Shown: positions 1 through 12,062 of the stretch, piece after piece
Numbering within the stretch: the stretch's first letter is position 1
Layout: every line of letters begins with the position of its first letter
Origin: Emydura subglobosa
Taxonomy: Eukaryota > Chordata > Testudines > Chelidae
Reading direction: 5' to 3'
Assembly: GCA_007922225.1 (NCBI GenBank)
Contig: ML679941.1
Location: 57,871,849-57,935,848, forward strand
Length of the DNA: 64,000 bases
Position numbers and translations under genes: made by a program
The notes under the pieces: model-generated
Database searches by the model: none
The model's input: only the letters and a program-made list of their open reading frames with translations
What the model was told of the DNA's origin: nothing

Positions 1-882
1 TCTGACCCTCTAGTTCATTTTGCCTAGGTCACCCCATCTTTTTGCGGCCTCTGGCTGACCCTTGGCTTCTTTCCCCTAACCCTTCCCAGTTCCTCAGTTG
101 CTCGAACTCCAGGGATCGATGCTGGTGGCTTGACTCAGAGGGAGTCTTCCCTGGTGCTCGGGAGAGCCCTCTGGCTGCCAACTGTTTTTCTACCAGTGTG
201 ACTACCTCATCATAGGAGGAAGAGTCGTTCTGGCTTACCCATGCCCGGAGGTCTGGAGGTAGTCCCCTCATGTATCGGTCGATTACCAGCTCTTCCAGAA
301 TCTCTTCTGGACTATGGACCTTAGGTTGCAGCCACTGCCATGCAAGGTGGGCAAGCTCAAGCAATTGGGACCTCAGGGGCTTGCTTTCTTGGTACTTCCA
401 CACATGATACCTCTGGGCTTGCACGGCCTCTGTTACTCCTGATTGGGCCAGGATCTCTGCTTTCAGCTGTGGGTAGTCAGCTGAGGCCTCAGTGGACGTG
501 TCATGGTAGGCCTTTTGGGCTTCCCCACACAGAAAAGAAGTGAGAATGCTGACCCACTGGTCCTGGGGCTAGGTCTTATGCAATGCAATCATCTCAAAAG
601 CCAGAAGGTATGCCTCCACAGCATCTTCAACAGTCATCTTTGGTAGGTAGCTGGTGGCTCTCCAGGCTTGCATTCCATCAGTCCTGCAGGCTCGGGTGGT
701 CAGGGTCTTTAGTTGGTCTTCACCTCTCGCAGGAGGGCTCGGTGCTGGGTTGCCTGACTCATTAGCAATTGATTGGTCTCTTGTTGCGCCCTCATTGTTT
801 CCTGCTGGGAAGTCATCCGGGCCCTGGTGGCCTCTTGTTGGGCCACTGTGGCCTGTACTAGTGCCCTCACCACATCATTCAT
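1..882 (-). pseudogene. gag: Gmr1-like Ty3/Gypsy gag with SCAN-like capsid region, broken
   Basis: Read on the minus strand from an ATG at 882-880 (MNDVVRALVQATVAQ). The N-terminal 60 residues are a Gln/Ala-rich probable coiled coil. The frame breaks near 712-718, then resumes with a capsid-like stretch (motifs [47 protein letters not shown]) that resembles the SCAN domain and the Gag C-terminal capsid lobe of Gmr1-like Gypsy elements. An in-frame TAG lies at 571-569 and a TGA at 31-29. A downstream zinc knuckle, protease and pol would lie to the left, outside the window. Gag would package element RNA. With one frameshift and two stops this copy cannot make full-length Gag. The host gene alternative (a SCAN zinc-finger gene) is unlikely because the LTR-like leader lies directly upstream and there is no intron signal. 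Confidence 0.85.
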
Positions 883-1845
883 TATGGTGAAGGAAAAACA
901 CATGCACACACTTTTTTGGGGGGAGTGCTTAGTCCGCTGCGCTGTTACACATATGCCTCCCTCCCCACAACACTAGTTGTAACAAAGCTTTTCCGCTACC
1001 TCGGTGGGTCCATGACTTCCTTCTAGTGGTAGGTCAGGGAACTACTTCACCCCTTAGTCTTCTTCCACCCTCTAGTGGTGGGGGAGGGTAATACAACCTC
1101 TCTAAGATGGCCGCTCCCTGCTGTCTCCTGGTCCTGTCTATGGTTCTCACAGGGCCTTGCCTCTTTGCTAGGGTTCTTGCCCCTCCAGTGAATGGCCAGT
1201 AGGAGGTGTAGGGGGCTGAGTCACACCCTCAACTCCAGGTCCCAACCCAGGGACCCTACAAGTCAAAGCCTTGAGCTGTGGCTTCAGGAAAGCTGCTAGC
1301 TTCCCTGGGTTACTCCCCATGCCCCTTGATTTAATGTCCATACCCTGCTCAGACAGGGGTCCCTCCTGGCCTCCTTACCAGGGAAGGCTCTTGACCCCTG
1401 ACAGCCCCACTGGGTGTGGTAGTGCCCAAACCAAAGGGTCCAGTTCAATCTTTCCCTTCTGGTAGGGTCTCTTCCCTTAGGCCTCCAGTCCTGGGAAAGG
1501 TCCTTTGCCCTCCTCAGGCAAGGTTTTTCCCGCCCCCAGTCTTTGTACCTGCAGAGGTCTCTCCTGTCAGTATTCTGCTCCTTCTCCTAAACCCTCCTGG
1601 CTCTTGACAGCATCTTGCCTGCTCACACACTCAGGTAGCTCACCTCACAACTCCAGCCACACTCTTTCTCTGGAGGAGAGGCTTTTAACAAGTCCTAGAG
1701 GGGGCTTTGACTGGCTCCAGATGTGTTAATTAACTTGGAGCAACCCCTGCTCAGCTACCACGGGGGAAAGGCACTTGCTGAGCCTGGCGCTGATATATTA
1801 GTCTTCTAGCACCCTCTGGTAGCCATCTAGTCTGACCCTGTCACA
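883..1845 (-). mobile_element. Gypsy 5' LTR and untranslated leader (minus strand)
   Basis: The block begins on the minus strand with TGTGACAGGG at 1845, the same start as the LTRs at 13269 (plus) and 54608 (plus), and runs into the gag ATG at 882. A TATA-like TTAAAAG lies at about 1681-1688 on the minus strand. The inner LTR edge is unclear: a CA at 1208-1207 or one nearer 1000 both fit, and I could not recognise a primer-binding site. No coding frame is present, so this is promoter and leader sequence of the same element as the gag remnant. Confidence 0.6.
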
Positions 1846-1989
1846 TTCACAATATATATTATTCTTATGGAAAATAAGTTAATAACTAACTGCAAGTTGA
1901 TCACTTAATTGGTTAATAACATAATAAAAGCATCCTGATTGGTCAATAACTTAAATTGGTTAATAATTAGATCACACAATGTTTTAATA

Positions 1990-2078
1990 TCATGTGCTGC
2001 AAAGAGCCACCGAGACACATTAAAAAGCCACTTGTGGCTCATGAGCCACAGTCTGCATATCACTGAGTTAGATTATTT
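1990..2078. repeat. short dispersed repeat with 'gagccac' inverted motif
   Basis: A stretch with repeated and inverted gagccac/gtggctc words, of a kind I recognise as a common non-autonomous repeat in reptile genomes. Its ends are not clear and no target-site duplication was found. Confidence 0.3.
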
Positions 2079-5000
2079 GGGCAGGAGGGGAAATTATCTG
2101 TCTCTGCCCCTTCAAGTGCCTACTGCCAAATGGAGTTTACAAAGAAGGTGACCAGAGGCATAAACATACCACAAATAGGCAGACCTTTGCATTATAGGGC
2201 ACCAGCAGGGATGCTGTCCAGGATCTCTTCCAGCAGTAAACAGGGTATCCCGCCTTTGACTCCCCCTATAAATCAGCCTTTCCTAGCCTGGTTTATCTTG
2301 GAAATCAATTCATAGCACTGTTAGATTAGATTCATATTTATTTTGAAATCTATTTCTAAACAGTATCATGAAGACTATCTAAGATGGAGATTGTTCCTCC
2401 ACAGTGGACTGCCCCTATCTTCACTGATTGTCTCATTCTGGTACTCCATCTCTTGGGAGGAAGGTACTATGGAATCAGTAGCTAAATAACGACCACATTT
2501 TTTTTTTTAATTAATTGAAAAGCATGCCTTTCAATTTGATATTATCTAGAGAGAGACCAGTTGTGAAATACCTGAAACTGGCAACCAACATTTGGTCATT
2601 GATCAATAAAAATTGTTTATAAAAATTGTTAGATACATCAGCTTGTTAGCCTGTTGTGTATGGGTCTACCGAAGATGGACTGCTCATGGGTGATACTTCA
2701 GTAAGGAGTGTTTGTGGCCTGATCACCAGCATCAGAAGAATGTGCACTTTTAATTCAGCTTGGTTGATGAATTAGGATTCAGATTTGGGGAGAAAGAGGA
2801 TCCTGGGAGTGGCCGTGGCCAGTTTACTCTTTTGTGCTTTTTCCTTTTTGCATTACGTTTGATACATTGAGACTTGATTTTTATCCTTCTTTCCTTTCCT
2901 CTAGTAGCTTATATCTATAGGCTAGTACAATGAGACTTCCCTCAGGGGGAGGCAGGAATGTGAGTGAAGGGTGTATCTATGAATTAGCAATAAAGTTGGG
3001 ACTGCACCAGCCAGTGGCTGTAGCACTACAATCAGCCATGCTGGATTTGTCTGTAATGGGGCAACTGAGGAAAAAGCAGGAAGAGAGCAAGAGTGCTGCT
3101 GGCTTAAGCTCAGGTACAGCGCAGATGGCTATGCCCTCCAAATAGGCTGTAAAAAGTAAGTGGACTCTTCTTCTCCTTCACAGAGGCTCAAGTCATCCAA
3201 ATTCTCATCTGAGTGAAGAATTCTGTTTCAAGTATGATTGCATAATATAGCTCCATGTGTGAAATCCTGAGTGAGGCTTTATGGTGTGACATAAAGTCAT
3301 CCATTACCACTTTGCTATCTAGTTTGGGAAACATCTCTATGTTGTGTCAACGTTAAACAATAAAACAAATACGTTAGAGATGATGTTAAGGCACTGACAT
3401 GGACCAATTTCTATTTGCTCTGCTCATGTAACTATTCCTATTGACTTCCCCGGGGTAAGATGCAAGATCAGACTCTGGCTTTGTCTATTTAGGAACCTCT
3501 TTAAGTGATCATTTTGACATAAGCAAATAGCTCTTCTGGAGCTCTGAATTTGACACAATTTTTAGACCTATCTTTAAAAAATATGCTTTGTTGCCATGAC
3601 TGTAATCATTTTCTTTCATTCCAGTGGATTTGTTTTTGTGAGAATTAAAAGCTATCTTTACTCATTTCTGGATGTGCTCAGCAGCTTTTGATTTATGCAT
3701 GCACAGAAATCAAACCATTATCAACTTTCCTACTTAGTTATCTGGCAAGCATCTTATTCCATCGATAATTTGCAGCATTAATGTCACAGTTAATTACTAA
3801 TATAAATAAACCAGTTCTCCAAAGCTGATATAGGGCCATGTTTACTCATGCTGAGTAGTGCCTTAATCAACAGGAGTAAGTGTGGCAAAGCTGCTAATTA
3901 TGCAATATGCTTTTCCCAGGTTAGGAGTTCACCTATGAATTATTTACAAATAAAAACACTTATGCAGTATTTTGTTACATTTTTTATTTTAAAAATGCTC
4001 TGCTAAATAAAACATCAGTAATTGGATTCCATCCACCTTCCTCTTAAATTATTCTGGGTCCAGAAAGGACAACTGATTAAAATTAAATGGAGCAAGAAAT
4101 GCTGAAAATGTTAATACCACCAGTACTACATACTGTAAAAGTACTACATTGGACATTCTGCTTGTTTGGACGAAGTGGAGTTTCTGCCTGATCGTTCCAG
4201 TGGTGGAGTATTATTTGCGCCTCCATGGTACAGGTATAGGGGAATCCTTGGACAGCCACAAAGGGCAGAAGCATGCACTTGGAGGCTAAGTGCTTCTCTG
4301 CAGTTGCCCAGGCCACCCTACCCAGGTGGGAAGATAGTATATATTGCACAATTCAGTGTGCCTGACTTTCCAGAGTTTCTAACTTGCAAAATAAATTCTT
4401 TTTCATAGTCTTTTATTACTGCGAGAGAAAATCCAGCTTTCATCTCCACACTGGGAGGTCTTCCAGGCACCCTTTTGTTGTGTGGGGCTGGATTCCCAAG
4501 GATCATGCAAAAGACACTTAGTTCTAGGAGCAAGATGCAGGGAACTTAGGAAAAGACATGGCCCGGGCATCCTCTCGTGGAGTTTCTATAAAGATTTTCT
4601 ATGTGTCCTACCTTCCCCCCAAACACACATACATAGGGGCTGCATTAGAGAGGTGCAAGGCTATTTCATCTAGTAGGCTGATGTAAACTCTGTGCTACAG
4701 ATCCACTCCACAGACTTAAAAGGAGGTTACTTCCTCCCACACATTTTCCCATCATCCACCCAGCTCTGGGCAGTGGGTTAAGGATTTGCCGATATGGCAC
4801 AATGAAAATGAATTCAGTGGCAATGGCCCCACTGCTCCTCGCTGCCTGCCTATCCTTGGTTGTTTTTTTTTTTGTTTTTGTTTTTTGTTTTTTTCTCATT
4901 CACTGCTAAAAACTCACTGATTTGAAGGATTGCAGAGCAGCAAGTTGCAAGTGATACATGACATGAAAAATGCCTGACCATCAGTACACAGAGTACAGAC

Positions 5001-5630
5001 ACGGCTCTGCTTCAGACTTGTTGGTTTCTCTCGTGCTCTTTGCATCAAGAATATCAAGCCTACATACCTCTGCCAAAATAAAATACATAAATGGCATAAT
5101 CGTTTTTAACATTTGCACTGGAATATTTTTTCTTTTTTCTGTTCTCTTTGCCTCCCTCCTTCTCTGGGCAGCCAGCTAACAAGGCAGCTTTACAAAAGAG
5201 ACTCTCCTCATGCTGACTATTCTCTCTTCCCTCACAATCACCACAAGCTAATAAAAAGTGAGGCTGAGTTTTAGATTCCAAGCGACAGAAGGAAATTGCT
5301 TGGTGAGTTTAACCAATTTGGGTTTCCTGAACATTTGCCAGCTGCTCCTTCTCTGCATTCACTCCGTATTAAGGAATCTGTGCCCCTAGACGCTGTGTAC
5401 ATGAGAGGGTTTCTGTGAAAATTTCTCCTTTTTCAAGTACTTCAGCAACTCCTGATATCAAACAATATAATGATATCAAACAAAATAGCATGAGTATCTC
5501 CAAGCAGGGCCAGCCATTAGATATATGTTAAGTGTATAGCTGTACAGGCCCATGCTCTTTGGAAGATGGAATTGTTTTCTCATTTTTTTCCTTGTTTTCA
5601 GTGCTTACAAGATAGTGATTGGCACTATGG
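2079..5630. other. no gene seen; AT-rich unique-looking DNA
   Basis: All frames are short and without recognisable domains. There is a T-rich run at 4861-4893. The interval 3550-3830, rich in homeodomain-like TAAT words, reads like a possible conserved non-coding element, but that cannot be shown from one sequence. Confidence 0.5.
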
Positions 5631-5899
5631 GCTAAACTCACAAAAAGACGTAGGTGCCTAATTCATTGACAGGGGCGGGGCTTAGGACAAACCCCTCTCC
5701 CCATCACTTCTTATTGGCTATCTTAGCTTGCTCCCAGCTCAGCATGCTGTCTTTCATTAATCCCGTTCTTAAATACCTAACTCTCCCCATGCATTGTATA
5801 GAGAGCCTGAGCACCTAACTTGGGTTATGCATTCCACTAGGCATTAGGGCACCTAAAAGTTAGCACTTTAAAAATCAGTGTTGCAGTGCCTAAGTATCC
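5631..5899. repeat. decayed fold-back repeat ('aggtgcctaa' family)
   Basis: Ends carry inverted aggtgcctaa / gggcacctaaa words, and the left end (actcacaaaaagacgtaggt) matches the start of the repeat at 41000-41270. Looks like an old non-autonomous palindromic element. The repeat at 5912 is inserted at its right edge. Confidence 0.4.
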
Positions 5900-5911
5900 A
5901 TTGTGAATGTA

Positions 5912-6147
5912 AAGTTCCAGAGGGGCAGCCATGTTAGTCTGTGTACAGCAGAAACAACGAGAGTCCTGTAGCACCTTAAAGACTAACAAATTTCTGTGGG
6001 CGTAAGCTTTCGTGGGCTGCAACCCACTTGCATCTGCAACCCACTTGCAACCCACTTGCATCTGACGAAGTGGGTTGCAGCCCACGAAAGCTTATGCCCA
6101 CAGAAATTTGTTAGTCTTTAAGGTGCTACAGCACTCTTGTTGTTTTT
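5912..6147. mobile_element. fold-back retroelement fragment with hammerhead-like core (Penelope-like LTR candidate)
   Basis: Flanked by a perfect 12-bp direct repeat, attgtgaatgta, at 5900-5911 and 6148-6159, so the insertion is exactly 236 bp. It is two inverted copies of one unit: the left arm (about 5960-6035) is the reverse complement of the right arm (about 6060-6135). The right arm contains ctgacga (6062-6068), a 6-bp stem with tgca loop (6070-6085), gaaa (6086-6089) and gcttatgc (6090-6097), which matches the layout of a hammerhead ribozyme core. The tail 'ttagtctttaaggtgc' is shared with the copy at 43988-44222. The family is very abundant in reptiles. I infer a Penelope-like long terminal unit, because those carry inverted LTRs and hammerheads; a SINE is the alternative. 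Confidence 0.6.
6062..6097 (+). ncRNA. hammerhead-ribozyme-like core, probably inactive
   Basis: Order seen: C3-U4-G5-A6-N7-G8-A9 (ctgacga), one extra A, stem II 6070-6075 paired with 6080-6085, then G12-A13-A14-A (gaaa), then gc-ttat-gc as a short stem III. The expected U16.1 after stem III is C at 6098, and I see no convincing stem I between the flanks. Activity is therefore unlikely in this copy. Confidence 0.4.
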
Positions 6148-6159
6148 ATTGTGAATGTA

Positions 6160-7567
6160 GCCCTCTATCAATACCATAGACTCGTGGTTGCAAGGATTAT
6201 GCCCTCTTTCTCTCCCTATCTGTCTATTACCTATAAAATATTTAAAGGAAAAATAACTGATTAGCAAGAATGGTGCACACAATCAATAGAGACAAAAAAG
6301 TCATTCATTTAGTTACTTGGATTCCACTTTCAATGTATGAGTTTGAAGAGGAAACCCATAGCACTGCTACTTAAGCAGTTAGGATCCTGAGTCTTAAGAA
6401 TAAAATAACATACCTACAGTTGTAAGGAGTTTTTTGTTTTTTTTCCCCCCAAATTCCAGGCTCAAATAAATCAGGAGGTTCCTGGAAAACCCATGGTATT
6501 TGTCAGTTTCTATTACAGGTCAAAATACATTCAAGCTTTTCAATGGGAAAATCAGGCACTGAAACCATATTTTGTATACTGTAGTTATGGACTGCCTGCC
6601 ATGCTTTTAATGTTTAAAATATAAACATTCTTTGTTGCTCTGTAAAGATAGCTAAGATGTTCATATTTACAATATAGCTTTAGAAAAAATGTATTCAAGA
6701 AACATGGGAACATTTTAGCTGCAAGATTAGAAAATGATTTAAACAAACACTGGTTTTCTTCTGTCTTAAGGAGAGAGAGAGAGATTCTAAAATGATTTCT
6801 GTGACCCCAGCTATAGTTCTGTTTTATCCACCCAAACATGTATATGATTAGTATGTTTTATTGTCCATGTTAAAATATGCAAACTATATTGTAGAATACT
6901 TGGGCCTTCATATTGTATTAAAGCTGAATCTTGTTCTGTTTTCAGAGATGTAATTATTATACGACATTTTATGTATGGGAAAATGGTATTCTGCCCTTTT
7001 ATCTCCCTTTCCATTGATGTAGGGCTAGATGAAGAGAGCAGCCACTTAGTACTTGTCCATTTTTTGACTGAGGGACTAGGTTTCTGATCCCCCACTTCCT
7101 GTCCCCAAGTTGAACTATTTGTTTGGTGTCACATCAGATCTGCAAAGCCACCTTCTTATTCAGTGTTTCTGATCTGTACCTTGCTCTGCCAAAAGCACAC
7201 AGGCAAAGTGGAGAAGATGAGTATTGAAAGAGGTGCAGTCTATTTATTGGCAATCAAGTCTCTATTCTGCCCATTTGCTACAGGTAAAAAAAAATACTGA
7301 AGCTGAAATTTAAATAGACTCTCACATAAATAAGAAATCACACGAGCAGCAGGTTACGAGCAAGCTGTTCTTTGCTTTCCTCATGCATCAAGACAAATTT
7401 AGGAGGGCTATGCCAATCCCATAATTAATGTGATAAACCGGGAAGCCATCTGATTAGCTGTGTGTACTCATGAACCTTTGATCAGCTTCTCTGAATTCTT
7501 TTAGCATTCCAAATCTCTGAGCAGGTTCAAACAACCAGCATTTTAAAAAAAGAAAATAACCTGCTAG
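6160..7567. other. no gene seen
   Basis: Short frames only. The interval about 7340-7510 is low in repeats and could be conserved non-coding DNA, unproven. Confidence 0.5.
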
Positions 7568-7742
7568 AGAACATAAGAATGGAAATTCTGGATAAGACCA
7601 ATGGTCCATCTAGCCCAATATCCTGTCTTCCGACAGTGGCAAGTGCCAGATGCTTCAGAGGGAGTGAACAGAACTGGGCAATTTATAAAGTGATCCATCC
7701 CCTGTCATCCAGTCCCAGCTTCTAGCAGTCAAAGGCTTAAAT
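7568..7742 (+). repeat. dispersed sauropsid repeat ('accaatggtccatctagccc')
   Basis: Starts agaacataagaatgg and contains accaatggtccatctagccc and agtgatccatcccctgtc. I recognise this as a highly repeated SINE-like or LINE-tail family of reptiles, but cannot assign it to a class with certainty. No target-site duplication seen. Confidence 0.55.
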
Positions 7743-9576
7743 GCTTCCTTCTTTCTGCCCCACATATGTGGCATTTCACACCCCCACCAAATTTCATCTG
7801 TCATAAGTGCAAGACTGGCAGTATTCAGTGCTACACCACTGACAAGTTTAAGGTCTAATATCTCATAGTCCTGCTAGAAACAAGAATTGGAAAGGAGGAG
7901 TCCCAGTTTACAGCGGGACCAGTACTTCTTAATAGTCCTGGAATCCATTTATCTATCTATTGTTAGGTCTGGTCAACATTTTTCCATCAAGACAGTTTTT
8001 CAGCAGAAAAAATGGGTTTTCAATTAAATGAAATTGTTCACAAAAAGTGTCTCTTTTCATGGAAAATTTTAAGTTTTCATTTTAAAAAAAACAAAAATCA
8101 AATATGTAGGGTTTGGGACTTTTTGATCAGTTTTACCTAACAGCATAGTGTCTGAGTGCTGTGTCCCAAGGAAGGTGAAATTCAAACTCAAATAATTTCT
8201 TAACTGTGTTTTATTCTCCTCCTGAGGTCTGTACAGTTAGGCTTGTGATTACTAAATCACCTAATTTCACAATTTTTTGGCATGAAAAATTGTCCCAGTA
8301 AAAATGTTCAATTATTTCTAAAATAAAATCTTATCTTCCATGAAAACATGGTCTTGAAAAAACCTGGAATGAATGCGCACTCAGCATTCATGACTATACA
8401 GATGTAGGTGAATTACTATTTCCTCCAATTTTATCTTTATATTTTCATATTGCTCTTTTTCACACACAGGATTATTAGGATACACATTATTTATTTTCAA
8501 ATTCTTTCACTTCATTTCAGTTCCTAATTCTTTACCCTCTGTGTTGCAAACAAGCATCAGAAGAAGAAGGAAACCATAATTAATTGTGGAATAAGCTTAT
8601 TTTCATGCATGGGAACAAATGTTCTGCTGGTGTAACTGAGTCCAGCACCATTGATTTCTATAGAGTTTTGCTGAATTATACTAGTGATGGAAGAATTTCA
8701 CCCATCATCTTTTGCCTGCTAAAGATTCTAATTTACCCTCTGCAAGACTACTCTGTTTTAGGTCATAGTATCATATGACCTTTCTCCATCCACTTGATAC
8801 CTCTGTTAATATGTCATCCTAACGGGACACTTTGGTAATCAGTGTTCAAGTAAGTATACATGCTCATAGTCACATGGGTCAGTGCATATTACAGTGATAT
8901 TTTAAATCAATATATCATGCTTTACATTTTTTCCATTATATTAGTACACTGGTATTCTGCAATTGATACGAGGTGACACACATAGACAGCAAATGATCCA
9001 GATAAACACATCACATTAAACATTCTAAATTATTAAAGAGAAAATCTAGCTGTTGACACCACTTAAAATATTATCTGTTACTATGATGTTCCATTTCTAT
9101 GAAAGGAAGTTATTTTTATGCTCTACTGAAGCAAGACAACATAGCCTTCAACTACTAGCATGTGATACATGCTGAAAAATGTAACATTTATTCCAGATTC
9201 AGCCAGTACACATTAATAGGGACCAAGGTAAGGAGTTGATTAAAATTGCACATAGGTAGTGTATGTGTACACGGTCTTATTACATACTAAGATTACCTGT
9301 GAAATCAGAAGTAAAATGTACAAACTAAGCTGCTCTTACCCTTACTAACTAGTTCACTTTACAGGTACAGAGAGCAGTAGGCTTCCTGCAAGTCCATAAC
9401 TAGGATATGTGTACAACAATGTAGGCAAAAAGAACCAGAATACACTCTTGGGGATGATCCAGCTCCACTGAAGTTAATGGGAGTCAATATTTTCATTGGC
9501 AAGCATTGGATCAGGCCCCTGGTGTACAATCAAATGTTTGAATAGCTACAATAATTATAACTCAATTCTTGTATAG
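7743..9576. other. no gene; contains an old aaaattt-rich fold-back repeat near 7970-8340
   Basis: Between 7970 and 8340 there are inverted 'gaaaattt/aaattttc' words typical of an old palindromic repeat also seen at about 30130-30370. The rest shows nothing coding. Motifs of the form 'ccattgatttc' and 'ccactgaagttaatggg' at about 8650 and 9465 belong to dispersed short palindromes. Confidence 0.4.
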
Positions 9577-9926
9577 ATTCCATCCTACTTCTCCATGTGG
9601 GCACCAATGGTACTACCAAGAATGACCTTGAGCAGATCACTGCAGACTATGTGGCTCTGGGAATAAGGATAAAGGAGTTTGAGGTACAAGTGGTGTTCTC
9701 GTCCATTCTTCCTGTTGAAGGAAAAGGCCCAGCTAGGGACCATCAAATTGTGGAAATAAATGTCTGGTTATGCAGGTGATGTCAGAAAGAGGGCCTTGGA
9801 TTCTTCAACCATGGGATGTTTTTTCAAGAAGGATTGCTAAGTAGAAATGGGATCCACCTAATGAAAAGAAGGAAGAGCATATTTGCAGACAGGCTTGCCA
9901 ACCCAGTAAGGAGGGCTTTAAACTAG
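9577..9926 (+). pseudogene. CR1 ORF1 C-terminal SGNH-esterase part, one nonsense change
   Basis: One frame runs from about 9577 to a TAG at 9924-9926 and is broken only by a TGA at 9777-9779, where related CR1 copies have Trp. LLLHVGTNG (about 9582-9608) is the block III GTND motif of CR1 ORF1 esterases with the Asp replaced by Gly, and NGIHLMKRRKS corresponds to the catalytic D-x-x-H block with Asp changed to Asn. VVFSSILPV lies between them. The ORF1 protein binds element RNA, and its esterase-like domain has an uncertain role. Two lost key residues and the stop make this copy inactive. Confidence 0.8.
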
Positions 9927-10029
9927 GTTCAGCGGAGGATGGAGACTTAAGCCTGGAGGTAAGTGGGGAAGTGGGATACCAGGAGGAAGCACAAGGAGGA
10001 GGATGCAACAGGGGATGCCTTCTGATTCA

Positions 10030-11944
10030 TACTGAAAAAGTAGGGCAACCGGCTAGTTACCTTAGGTGTACGTGCATGGATGCAGAAAGAATAGCAAATA
10101 TGGCAGGGGACCAGATTGGTTCAACAGATAAATCTTCGGTGAGCTTAAACACAAAAAGGAAGCTTATAAGACGTGGAAGCTCGGACAGATGACTAGGGAA
10201 GAGTATAAAAATACTCCTCGAGCATGCAGAGTTGAAATGTGAAAGTCCAAAGCACAGTTGTAGTTACAGCTAGCAAGGGACGTGAAGGGTAACAAGAAGG
10301 GTTTCTACAGGTATGTTAGCAACAAGAAGGTCAGGGGAAAGTGTGGGCCGCTTACAGAATGAGGGAGGCAACCTACTGTCAGATAATGTGGAAGTACTCA
10401 ATGCTTTTTTTGCCTCTGTCTTCACAGACCAGGTCAGCTCCCAGACTTCTACACTGAGCAGCACAGTATGGGAAGGAGGTGAGCAGCCCTCAATGGTGAA
10501 AGAACAGGTTCAGGATATTTAGAAAAGCTAGACAGGCACAAGTCCATAGGGCCGGATGCAATGCATTTGAGGATGCTGAGGAAGTTGGCTGATGTGATTG
10601 CAGAGCCATTGAAAACTCATGGCAATTGGGGAGGCCCCAAATGATTGCAGAAGGCAAATATAGTACCCATCTCTAAAAAAAAGGAAGAAGGATGATCCTG
10701 GGAATGAAAGGAAAGGAAAGAAAGAAGTATGATCCCAGTCAGCCTCACCTCAGTCCCTGGAAAAATCATGGAGCAGGTCCTCAAGGAATCCATTGTGCGA
10801 GATAAGCACTTGGAGGAGAGGAAGGTGATCAGGAACAGTCAACATGGATTCACCAAGGGCAAGTCATGCCTGACCAACCTGATTGCCTTCTGTGATGAGA
10901 TGACTGGCTCTGTGGATGTGGGGAAAGCAGTGGGTGTGATATACCTGGACTTTAGCAAAGCTATTGATACAGTCTCCCACAGTATTCTTGACAGCAAGTT
11001 AAAGAAGTGTGTGTTGGCCGATAAGGTGGTTAGAAAGCTGGCTAGATAATTGGGCTCAACAGATAGTTGTCGACAGCTTGAATTCCAATATCAAGTGGAG
11101 TGCCCCAGCGGTTGGTCCTTGGGCTATTTTTGTTCAACATATTTATTAATGGTCTGGATGATGGGGTGGATTGCACCCTCATCAAGTTCACAAATGACTC
11201 TAAGGTAGGGGGAGTGGTAAATATGCTGGAGGGTAGTGATAGGAAACAGAGTGACCTAGACAAATTGGGCCAAAAGAAATCTGAGGAGGTTCAACAAGGA
11301 CAAGTGCAGAGTCCTGCACTTAGGATGGAAGAATCCCATGCACTGCTACAGACTGGGGACCGAATGGCTAAGCAGCAGTTCTGCAGAAAAGGACGTGGGG
11401 ATTACAGTGGACAAGAAGCTAGATATGAGTCAACAATGAGCCTTTGTTGCAAAGAAGGCTAATGGTATATTGGGCTTCATTAGTAGGAGCATTGCCAGCA
11501 GATCGAAGAAAGTGATTATTCCCCTCTGTTCAGCACTGGTGAGGCCACTTCTGGAGTATTGTGTTCAGTTTGGGCCCCCCACTACAGGAAGGATGTGGAC
11601 AAATTAAAGAGAGTCCAGTGGAAGGCAACATAAAGATTAGGAGGCTGGGGCACAGGACTTATGAGGAGAGGCTGAAAGAACTGGACTTATTTAGTCTGCA
11701 AAAGAGAACAGTGTGCAAGGATTTGATAGCAGCCTTTAACTGCCTGAAGGGGTGGCGGTTTCCAAAGAGCATCCTAGACTGTTCTCAGTTGTGGCAGATG
11801 ACACAACAAGGAGCAATGGTCTCAAGGTGCGGTAGGGAAGGTCTAAGTTGGATATTAGGAAAAGGTTTTTCACAGGAGGATGGGGAAGCACTGGAATGGG
11901 TTACCAAGGGAGGTGGTGGAATCTCCATCCTTAGAAGTTTTTAA
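10030..11944 (+). pseudogene. CR1 ORF2 (EN start, RT, C-terminal region), decayed
   Basis: After a short ORF2 start (SYLRCTCMDAE, about 10055) the sequence jumps to the EN-RT linker (KGNKKGFYRYVSNKK near 10285; AFFASVFTDQ near 10410). RT follows: [16 protein letters not shown] (10738-), [16 protein letters not shown] (10835-) and [13 protein letters not shown] (10940-), then SAPAVGPWAIF in another frame where the SVLGP motif should be. The catalytic FADD box is damaged to TNDSK (about 11190). The C-terminal [23 protein letters not shown] (11637-) is typical CR1. At least six frame changes. Endonuclease active-site motifs are absent because of the deletion. Confidence 0.85.
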
Positions 11945-12062
11945 GGTCCGACTTGACAAAGCCCTGGCTGGGATGATTTAGTTGGGGTTGCTCCTGCTTT
12001 GAGCAGGGGATTGGACTAGATGGCCTCCTGAGGTCCCGTCCAACCCTAATATTTTATTATTA

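Larger units (their letters stand above)
9577..12062 (+). mobile_element. CR1 LINE, 5' truncated and internally deleted
   Basis: Homology begins within ORF1 at about 9577 and ends with the standard CR1 3' tail (ttggactagatggcctcctg, 12013-12032) followed by a short attttatt-rich end at 12048-12062. ORF1's last part, the ORF2 start, then the EN-RT linker, RT and C-terminal region are recognisable in order. Roughly 1 kb of endonuclease is missing, with the junction near 10110-10130. No clear target-site duplication, as usual for CR1. Confidence 0.9.

Noticed and set aside
4861..4893. T-rich run as a LINE poly-A tail
   Set aside because: No LINE sequence on the expected side.
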